Shown here one piece after another: positions 45,755 to 54,345 of a stretch of 64,000 bases of DNA (the first letter of the stretch is position 1; each line of letters opens with the position of its first letter). Both the position numbers and the translations under genes were made by a program. This stretch comes from Agromyces sp. Root81 (GTDB lineage Bacteria > Actinomycetota > Actinomycetes > Actinomycetales > Microbacteriaceae): assembly GCF_001429165.1 (NCBI RefSeq), contig NZ_LMIR01000004.1:248001-312000 (forward strand). The letters are read 5' to 3'. Below the pieces are notes generated by a model. The model worked only from the letters and a program-made list of their open reading frames with translations. It was not told the origin of the DNA and did not search any database.

Positions 45755-46855
45755 ATGCATACCCGGCCGCAGGCGACTCCGACCAAACGCAGACGTGTAC
45801 CCCTCTGGGACAACGCACGCTGGATCGCGATCACGCTCGTGGTCATCGGCCACGGCATCCTCCCGCTCATCGGCGAGTCGAACTCGGCCTACAGCGTCTA
45901 CCTGTTCATCTACTCGTTCCACGTTGCGGTCTTCGTCACGGTCAGCGGGTACTTCGCGAAGTCCGGCCCGCCGAACGCGAGGGCGCTCCGTCAGATCCTC
46001 ACCGACATCGTCTTCCCGTTCCTCATCTTCGAGACGATCTGGACGATCATCAAGTGGCTGCTGGGGAGCGACTTCTCACTCGACTACGCCACGGCGTCGT
46101 GGACGCTCTGGTTCCTCATCGCCCTCGCGGTGTGGCGCATCGTGCTGCCGTACCTCGTGCTGCTGCGCTACCCGCTGCTCATCGCGATCGCGATCTCGAT
46201 CGGCGCCGGGTACACCGAGTCGATCGACTCGACCTTCGCCCTCTCCCGCACGTTCGGCATGCTCCCGTTCTTCGTGTTCGGCTGGAAGCTGCGGCAGTGG
46301 CAGCTGACCGGCCGCTGGCTCGAGCTCCGCTCCGCGGTGGCCTGGCGCTGGCGGGCGGGCGCGATCGCGTTGTTCGGAGTGACGCTCGTGCTCATGCCGC
46401 TCGCGATCGAGACGTGGCGCGACCTGAAGCTGCGCCGGTTCATGCTCTACGACGAGTCGTACCAGGCGATCGGCTACGACGAGCCGTGGTCCGGCGCCAT
46501 CCGGCTGGGACTCCTGCTGGTCGCGATGCTCCTCTCGGTCGCGTTCCTCGTGCTGATGCCGCGCCGTGCGCACTGGTTCACCCCGTTCGGCACCGCGACG
46601 ATGTACATCTACCTGCTGCACACCTTCGTGCTCTTCCCGTTCCGGGAGACGGGGGTGCTCGCCGGAGACCAGCCGTTCTGGGTGCTGCCGGCGATGATGC
46701 TCCTCTGCGTCGGGATCTCGATCGTGCTCTCGCTGAAACCGGTGCGCCGGGTGTTCCGACCGCTCGTCGAGCCGCGGGCGCGGTGGATGTTCCGCCCCGA
46801 ACCGTCGACGGCGACCGGCACGATCGTGCTGCCGCCCGACGGCGGACCCAAGTAG
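45755..46855 (+). CDS. Acyltransferase-3 family membrane protein
   Basis: Integral membrane acyltransferase, typically modifying sugars or cell-surface polymers with acetyl or other acyl groups. The 366-residue product has some ten helices. It opens with DNARWIAITLVVIGHGILPLIG, where the family His is in VIGHG, followed by FIYSFHVAVFVTVSGYFAK. The C-terminal ~30 residues are cytoplasmic and Pro/Thr-rich. Nothing near it shows the acceptor. The start is ATG 45755, 50 bp from the divergent SDR gene. Confidence 0.88.
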   Translation: MHTRPQATPTKRRRVPLWDNARWIAITLVVIGHGILPLIGESNSAYSVYLFIYSFHVAVFVTVSGYFAKSGPPNARALRQILTDIVFPFLIFETIWTIIKWLLGSDFSLDYATASWTLWFLIALAVWRIVLPYLVLLRYPLLIAIAISIGAGYTESIDSTFALSRTFGMLPFFVFGWKLRQWQLTGRWLELRSAVAWRWRAGAIALFGVTLVLMPLAIETWRDLKLRRFMLYDESYQAIGYDEPWSGAIRLGLLLVAMLLSVAFLVLMPRRAHWFTPFGTATMYIYLLHTFVLFPFRETGVLAGDQPFWVLPAMMLLCVGISIVLSLKPVRRVFRPLVEPRARWMFRPEPSTATGTIVLPPDGGPK

Positions 46856-46946
46856 CGGCTCGGCCGAGCTCATGCCGCGCGGCGAGCGGATGCCTCGTGC
46901 GTGACGCCGTGTTGCGGCCCCCGTTGCCCGCTCCTGCGCGCCCGCC

Positions 46947-46952
46947 TAACGT
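46947..46952 (+). promoter_or_regulatory. Candidate -10 of metY
   Basis: TAACGT lies 50 nt before the metY ATG, which has a good GAGGAG Shine-Dalgarno. No riboswitch-like fold is evident in the short leader. The 147-bp gap before metY holds only this and a weak GCTCGGCCGAGC palindrome after the acyltransferase gene. Confidence 0.5.
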
Positions 46953-47002
46953 GGCTCGAAAGCCGCGGCGACCCGCCCGAGCCGTTCCCTGAGGAGACTC
47001 CA

Positions 47003-48325
47003 ATGACCGAGACCGCCGACTGGCGCTTCGAGACCAAGCAGGTGCACTCGGGTGCCGCGCCCGACCCCGTGACCAACGCCCGCGCCACGCCGATCTACCA
47101 GACCACGTCTTACGTGTTCAACAGTGCCGAGCACGCGCAGAACCTGTTCGCGCTCGCCGAGTTCGGCAACATCTACACTCGCATCCAGAACCCGACGCAG
47201 GCCGTCGTCGAGGAGCGCGTCGCCGCCCTCGAGGGCGGCACGGGCGCACTGCTCGTCGCCTCGGGCCAGTCGGCGGCCACCTTCGCGGTCCTGAACATCG
47301 CCCAGGCCGGCGACCACATCGTCTCGTCGTCGTCGATCTACGGCGGCACGTACAACCTCTTCAAGTACACGCTCGCCAAGCTCGGCATCGAGGCGACCTT
47401 CGTCGAGAACCAGGACGACGCCGAGGAATGGCGCCGCGCGGTGCGCCCGAACACGAAGCTCTTCTTCGCCGAGACCATCGGCAACCCGAAGATCAACGTG
47501 CTCGACATCGGCCTCGTCTCGGGCCTCGCCCACGACGTCGGCGTGCCGCTCATCGTCGACAACACGATCGCGACCCCGTACCTCATCCGCCCGTTCGAGC
47601 ACGGCGCCGACATCATCATCCACTCGGCCACGAAGTTCCTCGGCGGCCACGGCACCACGATCGGCGGCGTCATCGTCGACGGCGGGCGCTTCGAGTGGTC
47701 GAAGAACGTCGAGAAGTTCCCGGGCCTGACCGAGCCCGACCCGTCGTACCACGGTGCGAGCTACACGGCCGCGGTCGGCGACGGCCTCGCCTACATCATC
47801 AAGGCGCGTGTGCAGCTGCTCCGCGACCTCGGCGCCGCGATCTCGCCGAACAGCGCCTGGCTGCTCATCCAGGGCATCGAGACGCTCTCGCTCCGCATCG
47901 AGCGCCACGTGCAGAACGCCCAGGAGATCGCGGAGTGGCTCGACAACCACCCCGACGTCGCGAGCGTCAACTACTCGGGCCTGCCGTCGAGCCCGTGGTA
48001 CGCCGCGGCCAACACGTACGCGCCGAAGGGCGTCGGCGCGGTGCTCTCGTTCGAGTTGAAGGGCGGCGTCGACGCCGGCCGCGCACTCGTCGACAACCTG
48101 TCGCTGTTCAGCCACCTCGCCAACATCGGCGACGTGCGCTCGCTCGTCATCCACCCGGCGTCGACGACGCACTCGCAGCTGACCCCCGAGCAGCAGCTCA
48201 CGACCGGCGTCACACCGGGCCTCGTGCGCCTGTCGGTCGGCATCGAGAACATCGACGACCTGAAGGCCGACCTCGAGGCCGGATTCGCCGCAGCGCGCGC
48301 CGCCACGGAGGCCGCGCGCGTCTGA
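47003..48325 (+). CDS. metY: O-acetylhomoserine sulfhydrylase (Cys/Met metabolism PLP enzyme)
   Basis: Makes homocysteine from O-acetylhomoserine and sulfide. The 440-residue product, starting [17 protein letters not shown], is longer than cystathionine gamma-synthases (~385) and fits MetY. It has [21 protein letters not shown], the PLP Lys in [18 protein letters not shown] and [13 protein letters not shown] near the end. The next gene, metX, makes its substrate. Two hairpins separate them, so separate transcription is likely. Confidence 0.95.
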   Translation: MTETADWRFETKQVHSGAAPDPVTNARATPIYQTTSYVFNSAEHAQNLFALAEFGNIYTRIQNPTQAVVEERVAALEGGTGALLVASGQSAATFAVLNIAQAGDHIVSSSSIYGGTYNLFKYTLAKLGIEATFVENQDDAEEWRRAVRPNTKLFFAETIGNPKINVLDIGLVSGLAHDVGVPLIVDNTIATPYLIRPFEHGADIIIHSATKFLGGHGTTIGGVIVDGGRFEWSKNVEKFPGLTEPDPSYHGASYTAAVGDGLAYIIKARVQLLRDLGAAISPNSAWLLIQGIETLSLRIERHVQNAQEIAEWLDNHPDVASVNYSGLPSSPWYAAANTYAPKGVGAVLSFELKGGVDAGRALVDNLSLFSHLANIGDVRSLVIHPASTTHSQLTPEQQLTTGVTPGLVRLSVGIENIDDLKADLEAGFAAARAATEAARV

Positions 48326-48340
48326 CACGCTGCGAACGAC

Positions 48341-48374
48341 GGATGCCGCGGGCCTGCACGGGCTCGCGGCATCC
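48341..48374 (+). terminator. Terminator of metY
   Basis: A 14-bp stem with one G-T pair (48341-48354 with 48361-48374) has loop TGCACG, 15 nt after the stop. It shares GGATGCC/GGCATCC arms with other terminators of the window. Confidence 0.75.
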
Positions 48375-48412
48375 GCTGTCTCTCCGGCTCGTCGCGTTCA
48401 GCCCGCCGAGCG

Positions 48413-48457
48413 GTCGCGGACGGCGACCACATCGCCGCCGTGGTCGCCGTCCGCGAC
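48413..48457. other. 18-bp perfect inverted repeat between metY and metX
   Basis: Arms 48413-48430 and 48440-48457 are exact complements around a 9-nt loop, ATCGCCGCC. It lies 38 bp after the first terminator and 74 bp before the metX ATG, with no T-run. It could be a second terminator, an attenuator or an operator for a methionine regulator; I cannot tell which. Confidence 0.7.
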
Positions 48458-48531
48458 GTCTCGGCGACGACCGGCGCTTCCGCCGACGTAACAATGAGCG
48501 GCGGCCCCGTGACCTCGGGAAGAATCGAAGC

Positions 48532-49737
48532 ATGGACTGGCAGACGACGGCCGACGCGGTGCCCGCGAGCATCGTCACCGAGGCGCGGGCTGCGTCGCTC
48601 ACCGGCCGCGCCCCCGCGACCGGCGCCTGGCGGGAGGGCGACGCCGTCGGCGACCGCCGATTCGCGAACATCGGCGACGTGACCCTCGAGTCGGGCCGTG
48701 TGCTCCCCTCCGCACGCATCGCCTACGAGCAGTGGGGCACGCTCTCGCCCGCGCGCGACAACGCGATCCTCGTGCTGCACGCGCTGACCGGCGACAGCCA
48801 CGTGGTCGGCCAGGCCGGCCCCGCGCATCCCAGCGCCGGCTGGTGGCCGGGCATCGTCGGCCCCGGCCTCGCGATCGACACCGATCGCTGGTTCGTCGTC
48901 GCGCCGAACGTGCTCGGCGGATGCCAGGGCTCGACGGGACCGGCTTCGCTCGCACCAGACCGGGCGGAATGGGGCATCCGATTCCCCTTCCTCACCATCC
49001 GCGACCAGGTGCGGGCGCAGATCGCCTTCGCGCGCGAACTCGGCATCGAACGCTTCGCCGCGGTCGTCGGCGGCTCGATGGGGGCCATGCACGTGCTGGA
49101 GTGGGCGATCATGGCACCCGATGCCGTGGAGCGCATCGCGGTGCTCGCGGCGCCCGCTTCGACCTCCGCCGACCAGATCGCCCTGAACTCCGTGCAGATC
49201 GAGGCGATCCGCACCGATCCCGCATTCCGCAGCGGCGAGTTCTACGACGCCCCCGACGGCGATGGCCCGACGCGCGGCCTCGCGCTCGCCCGGCGCATGG
49301 CGATGCTGAACTACCGCACGGCGAGCGAGCTGAACCAGCGCTTCACCCGCAGCTGGCAGTCCGACCTCGATCCGCTCGGCGGCGAAGGCCGGTTCGCGGT
49401 CGAGTCGTACCTCGACTTCCACGGCAACAAGTTCACGCGCCGCTTCGACGCGAACAGCTACATCGTGCTCACCCAGGCGATGAACTCGCACGACATCGGG
49501 CGCGGGCGCCGCGGCGTCGAGGCGGCACTGGCCCGGGTCGAAGCTCGCAGTCTCGTGCTCGGCATCGACAGCGACCGGTACTTCCCGCTCAGCGGCCAGC
49601 GGGTGATCGCTGCCGGTCTTCGCGGCAGCGTCCACGGCGACTCGCCCGTCGTCGTCTCGTCCGAATACGGCCACGACGCCTTCCTCATCGAGGACGACGC
49701 GATCGCCGCTGCGATCGGCGGACTGCTCGACGCCTGA
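48532..49737 (+). CDS. metX: Homoserine O-acetyltransferase
   Basis: Acetylates homoserine with acetyl-CoA, committing it to methionine. The 401-residue product has the alpha/beta-hydrolase nucleophile Ser in VVGGSMGAMHVLEW near residue 180. Other markers are NVLGGCQGSTGPAS and RFDANSYIVLTQAMNSHD. The late Asp/His are in GIDSDRYFPL and SEYGHDAFLIE. All are MetX signatures. The first ~40 residues are an N-terminal extension. GGAAG lies before the ATG. Homoserine comes from hom at 21 kb. Confidence 0.96.
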   Translation: MDWQTTADAVPASIVTEARAASLTGRAPATGAWREGDAVGDRRFANIGDVTLESGRVLPSARIAYEQWGTLSPARDNAILVLHALTGDSHVVGQAGPAHPSAGWWPGIVGPGLAIDTDRWFVVAPNVLGGCQGSTGPASLAPDRAEWGIRFPFLTIRDQVRAQIAFARELGIERFAAVVGGSMGAMHVLEWAIMAPDAVERIAVLAAPASTSADQIALNSVQIEAIRTDPAFRSGEFYDAPDGDGPTRGLALARRMAMLNYRTASELNQRFTRSWQSDLDPLGGEGRFAVESYLDFHGNKFTRRFDANSYIVLTQAMNSHDIGRGRRGVEAALARVEARSLVLGIDSDRYFPLSGQRVIAAGLRGSVHGDSPVVVSSEYGHDAFLIEDDAIAAAIGGLLDA

Positions 49738-49793
49738 CGGGTCGCCGTCGAACCGGCCGACCCCGGCTCTCCCACGAAGCGCACCGACTCCGA

Positions 49794-49856
49794 TACCCTT
49801 CGAGTGTGACGGCGCCGGAACCCGCGGTGGCCGATCACACCGAGGCGGTGTCATGA
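49794..49856 (+). CDS. Leaderless micro-ORF coupled to the kinase gene
   Basis: A 16-codon frame from GTG 49806 encodes VTAPEPAVADHTEAVS, and its TGA overlaps the kinase ATG as ATGA. TACCCT (49794-49799), 6 nt before the GTG, is the same -10 hexamer seen before two other genes. The kinase start has no Shine-Dalgarno of its own, so ribosomes probably reach it by translating this micro-ORF. The peptide itself may have no function. Coordinates include the -10. Confidence 0.5.
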   Translation, partial: YPSSVTAPEPAVADHTEAVS

Positions 49857-51010
49857 AGCGCATCCACAAGGAACGCGACCGGTTGCTCCGAAAACTCGCG
49901 AGGGTCTCCGGGCTGAGCGGCACGGTCGGCGCATTCGCGTGCCTCCTCGTGCCCGGCGCGTCGACGGGCCTCGAGCTCGCACTCGCCGCGCTGCTGAGCC
50001 TCGGTGCCGGTGTCTTCCTCGTGCTGCACACTGCTCGCGGGTCCCTCCCGCCGGCGCTGGCCGCTGTGGCCTGCGCGATCGCGCTCATCAGCGTGCTCGG
50101 CGCTGCGCCGGTGATCGACCCGGTCGCCGTCGTCGCGATGGCCCTCACGGCGGCGATGACGGCCTCCGCGGTTGCGATCACCCTCATCGTGCGCCCCGAC
50201 GGCCCCGTCATCGTGCTCGGCCTCGCGGCAGCGACGCTCATCGCCGTGGGCATCGTCGCCGTGACCGGCCATGCGATGCAGGGCGTGGCGATCGGCGCGC
50301 TCATGGGGTGGGCCGCCAACGCCTCGATCGGCATCTGGCTCGATCGATCGATCGCCGTGGCATCCGATCGCATCGACGAGGTCGGGCGCGCCCACGAGGC
50401 CGAGCGGCTCGCGAGCGAACTCGAGTCCCAGCAGCGGCAGGACGCCCGGGTGCTGCACGACACCGTGCTCGCGACCCTCAGCCTGCTCGCCCATTCGGGA
50501 GTCGGCGTCGGGGCGGGCGCGCTCCGCCAGCAGGCCGGCGATGACGCACGGCTGCTGAAGCAACTGCGGCTGGGGGCGCCGCTCGATCGCGGCTCGACCG
50601 CCGTGTTCTCGCCCGAATCCGACGACGACAGCCTCGGCATGACCTTCGAGTCGGTGCGCCAGCGGTTCGCGCGCATGGGACTCGACGTGAACTGGCACGG
50701 CACCGGCCGGCTCGCCCTCCCCCGCGACACGCTCGACGCCCTCCTCGGCGCGCTCGGCGAGTGCCTCGAGAACGTGCGCAGGCACGCGGGCGTCACCGAG
50801 GCCGATGTCACGGTGAGCGACGACGAGCGCACGGTGCGGGCGATGGTGACCGATTCCGGCTCGGGATTCGAGCCCGGAACGGTCGACGGCGCCCGGCTCG
50901 GCTACGCGGAGTCCGTCGTCGGCCGCCTGAACATGGTCGGCGGCCGGGCGAGGATCTTCTCCTCGCCCGGATCCGGCACGACCGTGATGCTCGAGGTGCC
51001 GAAGCCATGA
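49853..51010 (+). CDS. Membrane sensor histidine kinase (NarL-type partner)
   Basis: Senses an unknown signal and phosphorylates the response regulator two genes on. The 385-residue product has about six membrane helices in residues 20-170 with no large sensor domain. Then comes a DHp helix with His202 in RVLHDTVLATLSLLA. The GHKL ATPase has the N-box ECLENVRRHA with Asn307 and the G-box DSGSGFEPG with Asp334, ending GTTVMLEVP. The HDxxxA-like phosphorylation site fits the LuxR/NarL kinase class. It overlaps the micro-ORF and the next gene by ATGA. Confidence 0.9.
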   Translation: MKRIHKERDRLLRKLARVSGLSGTVGAFACLLVPGASTGLELALAALLSLGAGVFLVLHTARGSLPPALAAVACAIALISVLGAAPVIDPVAVVAMALTAAMTASAVAITLIVRPDGPVIVLGLAAATLIAVGIVAVTGHAMQGVAIGALMGWAANASIGIWLDRSIAVASDRIDEVGRAHEAERLASELESQQRQDARVLHDTVLATLSLLAHSGVGVGAGALRQQAGDDARLLKQLRLGAPLDRGSTAVFSPESDDDSLGMTFESVRQRFARMGLDVNWHGTGRLALPRDTLDALLGALGECLENVRRHAGVTEADVTVSDDERTVRAMVTDSGSGFEPGTVDGARLGYAESVVGRLNMVGGRARIFSSPGSGTTVMLEVPKP

Positions 51011-52269
51011 GCGACCAGCAGATCGCCGGAACCACCATCGGGCGCCAGTTCCGCCGCCCATCGCGCTCGGCCCGCGCGGCCGGCGACGTGCGGGACAGTC
51101 ACGGCGGACGGCGGCTGGCCACCGGCATCACGATCGCGTCGGGCTTCATCGTCATCGGTCACCTCGCGCACGCGATGATGATCGCCCCGCTCTTCCCTCC
51201 GGGCCCCGGCCCGTGGCCGGCCTGGCTCGCACTCGTCGGCGTCGTGGTCGTGGGCGTCGTGTCCCGCCTGGTGTCGCGGAACACTCCCCTGCCCGACGTG
51301 CTCTACGTCGTGCTCCTCATCGCGCTCATCGCTCCGGTGTGGCTCGACGTGTCCGCGACGGCGGGGCTGTTGCACCTCGGGGTGACGCCGACCGCGGCAG
51401 CCGCGGCCGGTGCGGTGCTGATGCCGGTGGCGGCGATCCGGGGGACGCGCGTCCCGCTCCTCGTCTCGTGCGCGATCGGCGCCGTGATCGCCGGGTCGGC
51501 GCTCCTCCAGATCACGACGGCGGGGCACTACACGGTGACGGGGCTCGCCGTCGCGGCATCCGCGGTCCTGCCGATGGTCGTCGCGGTGATCGCGATCAGC
51601 GGGTTCCGGCGGCTGGTTCGGCGCGAACTCGACCTCTCGCTCGTGCAGAGCACCGTCGCGACCCCGCGCACCGCGGTGGGCATGCGCGCCTCCGAGGAAC
51701 TCGCACAGCTCGACTTCGACGCGGAGTCGCTGCTCGACGACGTCGGCTCGGGGCGCATCGCGATTCCGTTGCCGCCCGAGGCCGCCGAGCGCGCGGGCGA
51801 CCTCGCCGCCCGACTGCGGGTGCGTCTCATCGAGGGACGCAACGACACCTGGCTCCGGCATGCGGTGACGGAGTCCGCCTACCTCAGCAACCGGGTGACG
51901 GTCGACGATCCCGGCGGCCTGGCCGGACTGCTCGAGCACGACCAGCGGGATGGGCTGCTGCTGGCGCTCTGGTTCCTCGTCGGCGAGCAGTCGAAGGGCA
52001 CCGCCGAGCTCGCCGCGCACGTCACCTGTCGTGAAGCCGGCGAGGTCTCCGACCCTCGATCACCCGATGTGCAGCTCTCGATCGACGTCTCCGGCGTCGT
52101 TCAACGTCGCGTCGATCCCGCAACTTGGGATGCACTCGGTACAGTCGGTACACACGATGTCGTTACGGGCCCCGAGTCATTCCGGATCGACATCGACTGC
52201 CGGGTCGACCCGAACGTCTCGGCAGGCGTCACGACCGTCCACGGGGCGGCCCGTCGAAGGGGAAGCTGA
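51007..52269 (+). CDS. Degenerate histidine-kinase-like membrane protein
   Basis: Unrecognised by name. The 420-residue product has six or seven hydrophobic segments (residues 37-205), then a soluble domain of about 210 residues. It lacks a phosphorylatable His-Asp site. A segment near residue 315 (LLLALWFLVGEQ, then AAHVTC) lines up without gaps with the neighbouring kinase N-box region, but Asn is replaced by Glu327 and His by Gly. No G-box is seen. It looks like a dead kinase paralogue, perhaps a heterodimer partner. It overlaps the kinase by ATGA and the regulator by TGATG. Confidence 0.75.
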   Translation: MSDQQIAGTTIGRQFRRPSRSARAAGDVRDSHGGRRLATGITIASGFIVIGHLAHAMMIAPLFPPGPGPWPAWLALVGVVVVGVVSRLVSRNTPLPDVLYVVLLIALIAPVWLDVSATAGLLHLGVTPTAAAAAGAVLMPVAAIRGTRVPLLVSCAIGAVIAGSALLQITTAGHYTVTGLAVAASAVLPMVVAVIAISGFRRLVRRELDLSLVQSTVATPRTAVGMRASEELAQLDFDAESLLDDVGSGRIAIPLPPEAAERAGDLAARLRVRLIEGRNDTWLRHAVTESAYLSNRVTVDDPGGLAGLLEHDQRDGLLLALWFLVGEQSKGTAELAAHVTCREAGEVSDPRSPDVQLSIDVSGVVQRRVDPATWDALGTVGTHDVVTGPESFRIDIDCRVDPNVSAGVTTVHGAARRRGS

Positions 52270-52919
52270 TGGCTGAGACCGCTCCACCGATCCGTCTGGC
52301 GATCGTCGACGACCACCGCATGCTCCTCGGAGCCCTCTCCGAGTGGATCCGCACCGCGGCACCCGACATCGAGCTGCTCGCTGCGGTGCCCTCGTGGTCG
52401 GAGCTCCTCGCCCACCCCGAGTTCCCCGTCGACGTCGTCCTCCTCGACCTCGACCTGCGCGACAACATCCCCATCTCGCTGAAGCTGTCGATGCTGAAGT
52501 CCGCCGGAGTGCAGACGATGCTCATGAGCACGTACTCCGAGCCGACCGTCGTCCGCGAGGCGCTCGGCTCCGGTGCGCTCGGCTACCTCGTGAAGTCCGA
52601 ACCCGTCGAGACGATCATCGAGGCCATCCGCGCCGCACGCATCGGCGAGTCCTACCTGACGGCCGAGCTCGAGCTCGCGCTCAGCGACGAGGGCACGGCC
52701 CCGAAGCTCTCCGCACAGGAGCGCCGGGTGATGGCGCTCTACGGCGCCGGCCAGCCGGTCAAGGCCGTGGCCTTCCAGCTCGGGATCTCCGAAGAGACGG
52801 CGAAGAGCTACCTCAAGCGCATCCGCGAGAAGTACCGCGCATCGGGCTACGACGTCGGCACGAAGGTGGCGCTGCGCAAGCGAGCGATCCTCGACGGCAT
52901 CCTGCTGCAGTCCGACTGA
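52269..52919 (+). CDS. NarL/FixJ-family response regulator
   Basis: DNA-binding output of the kinase operon. The 216-residue product has a receiver domain with the Asp-Asp pair in AIVDDHRMLLG, the phospho-acceptor Asp near residue 56 in VVLLDLDLRD and the Lys in GYLVKSEPVE. A LuxR-type helix-turn-helix follows (LSAQERRVMALYGAGQPVKAVAFQLGISEETAKSYLKRIREKY). Its ATG overlaps the previous stop by one base. Targets are unknown. Confidence 0.93.
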   Translation: MAETAPPIRLAIVDDHRMLLGALSEWIRTAAPDIELLAAVPSWSELLAHPEFPVDVVLLDLDLRDNIPISLKLSMLKSAGVQTMLMSTYSEPTVVREALGSGALGYLVKSEPVETIIEAIRAARIGESYLTAELELALSDEGTAPKLSAQERRVMALYGAGQPVKAVAFQLGISEETAKSYLKRIREKYRASGYDVGTKVALRKRAILDGILLQSD

Positions 52920-52943
52920 GCCGGGACACGCCCAGAAGCGGGG

Positions 52944-54218
52944 TCAGGACTCGACGGCGTGCATCGCGCCGGTCGCGTACGGCACCGGGACCCCGCGACG
53001 GGCGCGTGAGCGGTCGAGGGCGAACGAGGCCACGGCGAGCAGGGCGCCTGCGATCGTGAGCACGAGCCCGATCCAGATCGGAGCGACGTAGCCGAGTCCC
53101 CCGGCGATCGCGATGCCGCCGAGCACGGCGCCGAGGCTGTTGCCGATGTTCAGGGCCGAGTGGTTCAACGCCGCGGCGATCGACTGGCTGTCGCGCGCGA
53201 CGTCCATGAGCCGCGCCTGGATGGTCGGTGAGAGGGCGGCGGATGCCCCGCCGACGAGCAGCACGCCGGCGAACAGCCCGATCGGGCTCGACGCGGTGAA
53301 GCCGAGCAGCACGAGCGCGCCGGCGAGCACGGCGAAGAACAGGTACATCGATCGGCGCACGCTCCAGTCCGCGAGCCGACCGCCGGCGAAGTTGCCGATC
53401 GTCATGCCCACGCCGAATGCGATGAGCACGACGGGCACGAGCTGTTCCGGCAGCCCGGTGACGTCGGTGGTGAGCGGGGCGATGTAGCTGTAGACCGCGA
53501 ACAGCCCGCCGAAGCCGATCGCACCGATGCCGAGGGCGAACCACACCTGGGAGCGCGAGAACGCCCGCAGCTCGCGTTTCATCGTCGCGCCGGGGTCGCC
53601 GGCCTGCCACGGCACTGCGACGAGCACCGCGACGAAGGTGAGGGCGAAGATCGCCGCAACGGCGAGGTAGGCGGTGCGCCATCCCGCGAGCTGGCCGAGC
53701 CAGGTGATCGCCGGCACGCCGATCACGTTCGCGATCGTCAGGCCCGAGAGCACGAGTGCGACGCCTCGGGCCCGCTTGCCGGGCCCCATGAGACTCGCCG
53801 CGACGAGCGAGGCGATGCCGAAGTAGGCGCCGTGCGGCAGCGCGGAGATGAAGCGGGCCACGAGCACGAGTTCGAAGCTCGGCAGCACCGCCGAGGCGAT
53901 CGTGCCGAGCGTGAAGGCGGTGAGCAGGGCGAGGAGCAGTCGCTTGCGAGGCCAGCGCGCCGCTGCGGCGGCGATCGTGGGTGCGCCGACGACGACGCCG
54001 AGCGCGTAGGCCGAGATCATCCAGCCGGCGTTCGCGTTCGCCTCCGCGGTCGACTGCGCGGAGAGCTCCGGCAGCAGGTCGAGGGCGATGTTCGGCAGCA
54101 GGCCCATGGCGACGAACTCGGTCGAGCCGATGCCGAAGCCGCCGAGGGCGAGCGCGAGGAGCGCGAAACGGATGCGGGCCGGCGACCGTGTCGTCGGCCC
54201 GTCGTCGGAGAGGGTCAC
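52944..54218 (-). CDS. MFS transporter (DHA1/AraJ-like exporter)
   Basis: Proton-driven exporter in the inner membrane; the substrate is unknown. The 424-residue product from GTG 54218 has twelve helices. FGIGSTEFVAMGLLPNIA in helix 1, ISAYALGVVVGAPTI in helix 2, RWPRKRLLL in the 2-3 loop and ARFISALPHGAYFGIA in helix 4 are typical of the AraJ/YdhP/PbuE group. The C-terminal tail is Arg-rich. GAGAAT (54230-54225) lies 6 nt before the GTG, and a palindrome covers the promoter, so a repressor likely controls it. Confidence 0.92.
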   Translation of the reverse strand: MTLSDDGPTTRSPARIRFALLALALGGFGIGSTEFVAMGLLPNIALDLLPELSAQSTAEANANAGWMISAYALGVVVGAPTIAAAAARWPRKRLLLALLTAFTLGTIASAVLPSFELVLVARFISALPHGAYFGIASLVAASLMGPGKRARGVALVLSGLTIANVIGVPAITWLGQLAGWRTAYLAVAAIFALTFVAVLVAVPWQAGDPGATMKRELRAFSRSQVWFALGIGAIGFGGLFAVYSYIAPLTTDVTGLPEQLVPVVLIAFGVGMTIGNFAGGRLADWSVRRSMYLFFAVLAGALVLLGFTASSPIGLFAGVLLVGGASAALSPTIQARLMDVARDSQSIAAALNHSALNIGNSLGAVLGGIAIAGGLGYVAPIWIGLVLTIAGALLAVASFALDRSRARRGVPVPYATGAMHAVES

Positions 54219-54224
54219 CCATCG

Positions 54225-54270
54225 ATTCTCGCACAGGAATCGAATCGATTCGATGCACCATTCGATGCAC
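54225..54270 (-). promoter_or_regulatory. Operator-like repeats in the MFS promoter
   Basis: A perfect 16-bp palindrome ATCGAATCGATTCGAT (54239-54254) overlaps the expected -35 and spacer. TTCGATGCAC occurs twice, at 54249-54258 and 54261-54270, with 12-bp spacing. A weak -10 GAGAAT (54230-54225) sits 6 nt before the GTG. Binding of a dimeric repressor is inferred; no regulator gene lies next to it. Confidence 0.6.
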
Positions 54271-54345
54271 TACTCCCACGACTCGCGAGCCCGGTGCTCG
54301 CCGGGTCGGAGACGCAGCCTCGGCGCAAGGCCCGACCATCGCCGC

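Noticed and set aside
46856..47002. A SAM riboswitch before metY
   Set aside because: Only about 40 nt lie between the likely start site and the ribosome site, with no multi-stem fold.
47971..50832. A 953-codon minus-strand frame opposite metX and the kinase
   Set aside because: It is antisense to well-supported genes, of low complexity and crosses intergenic hairpins.
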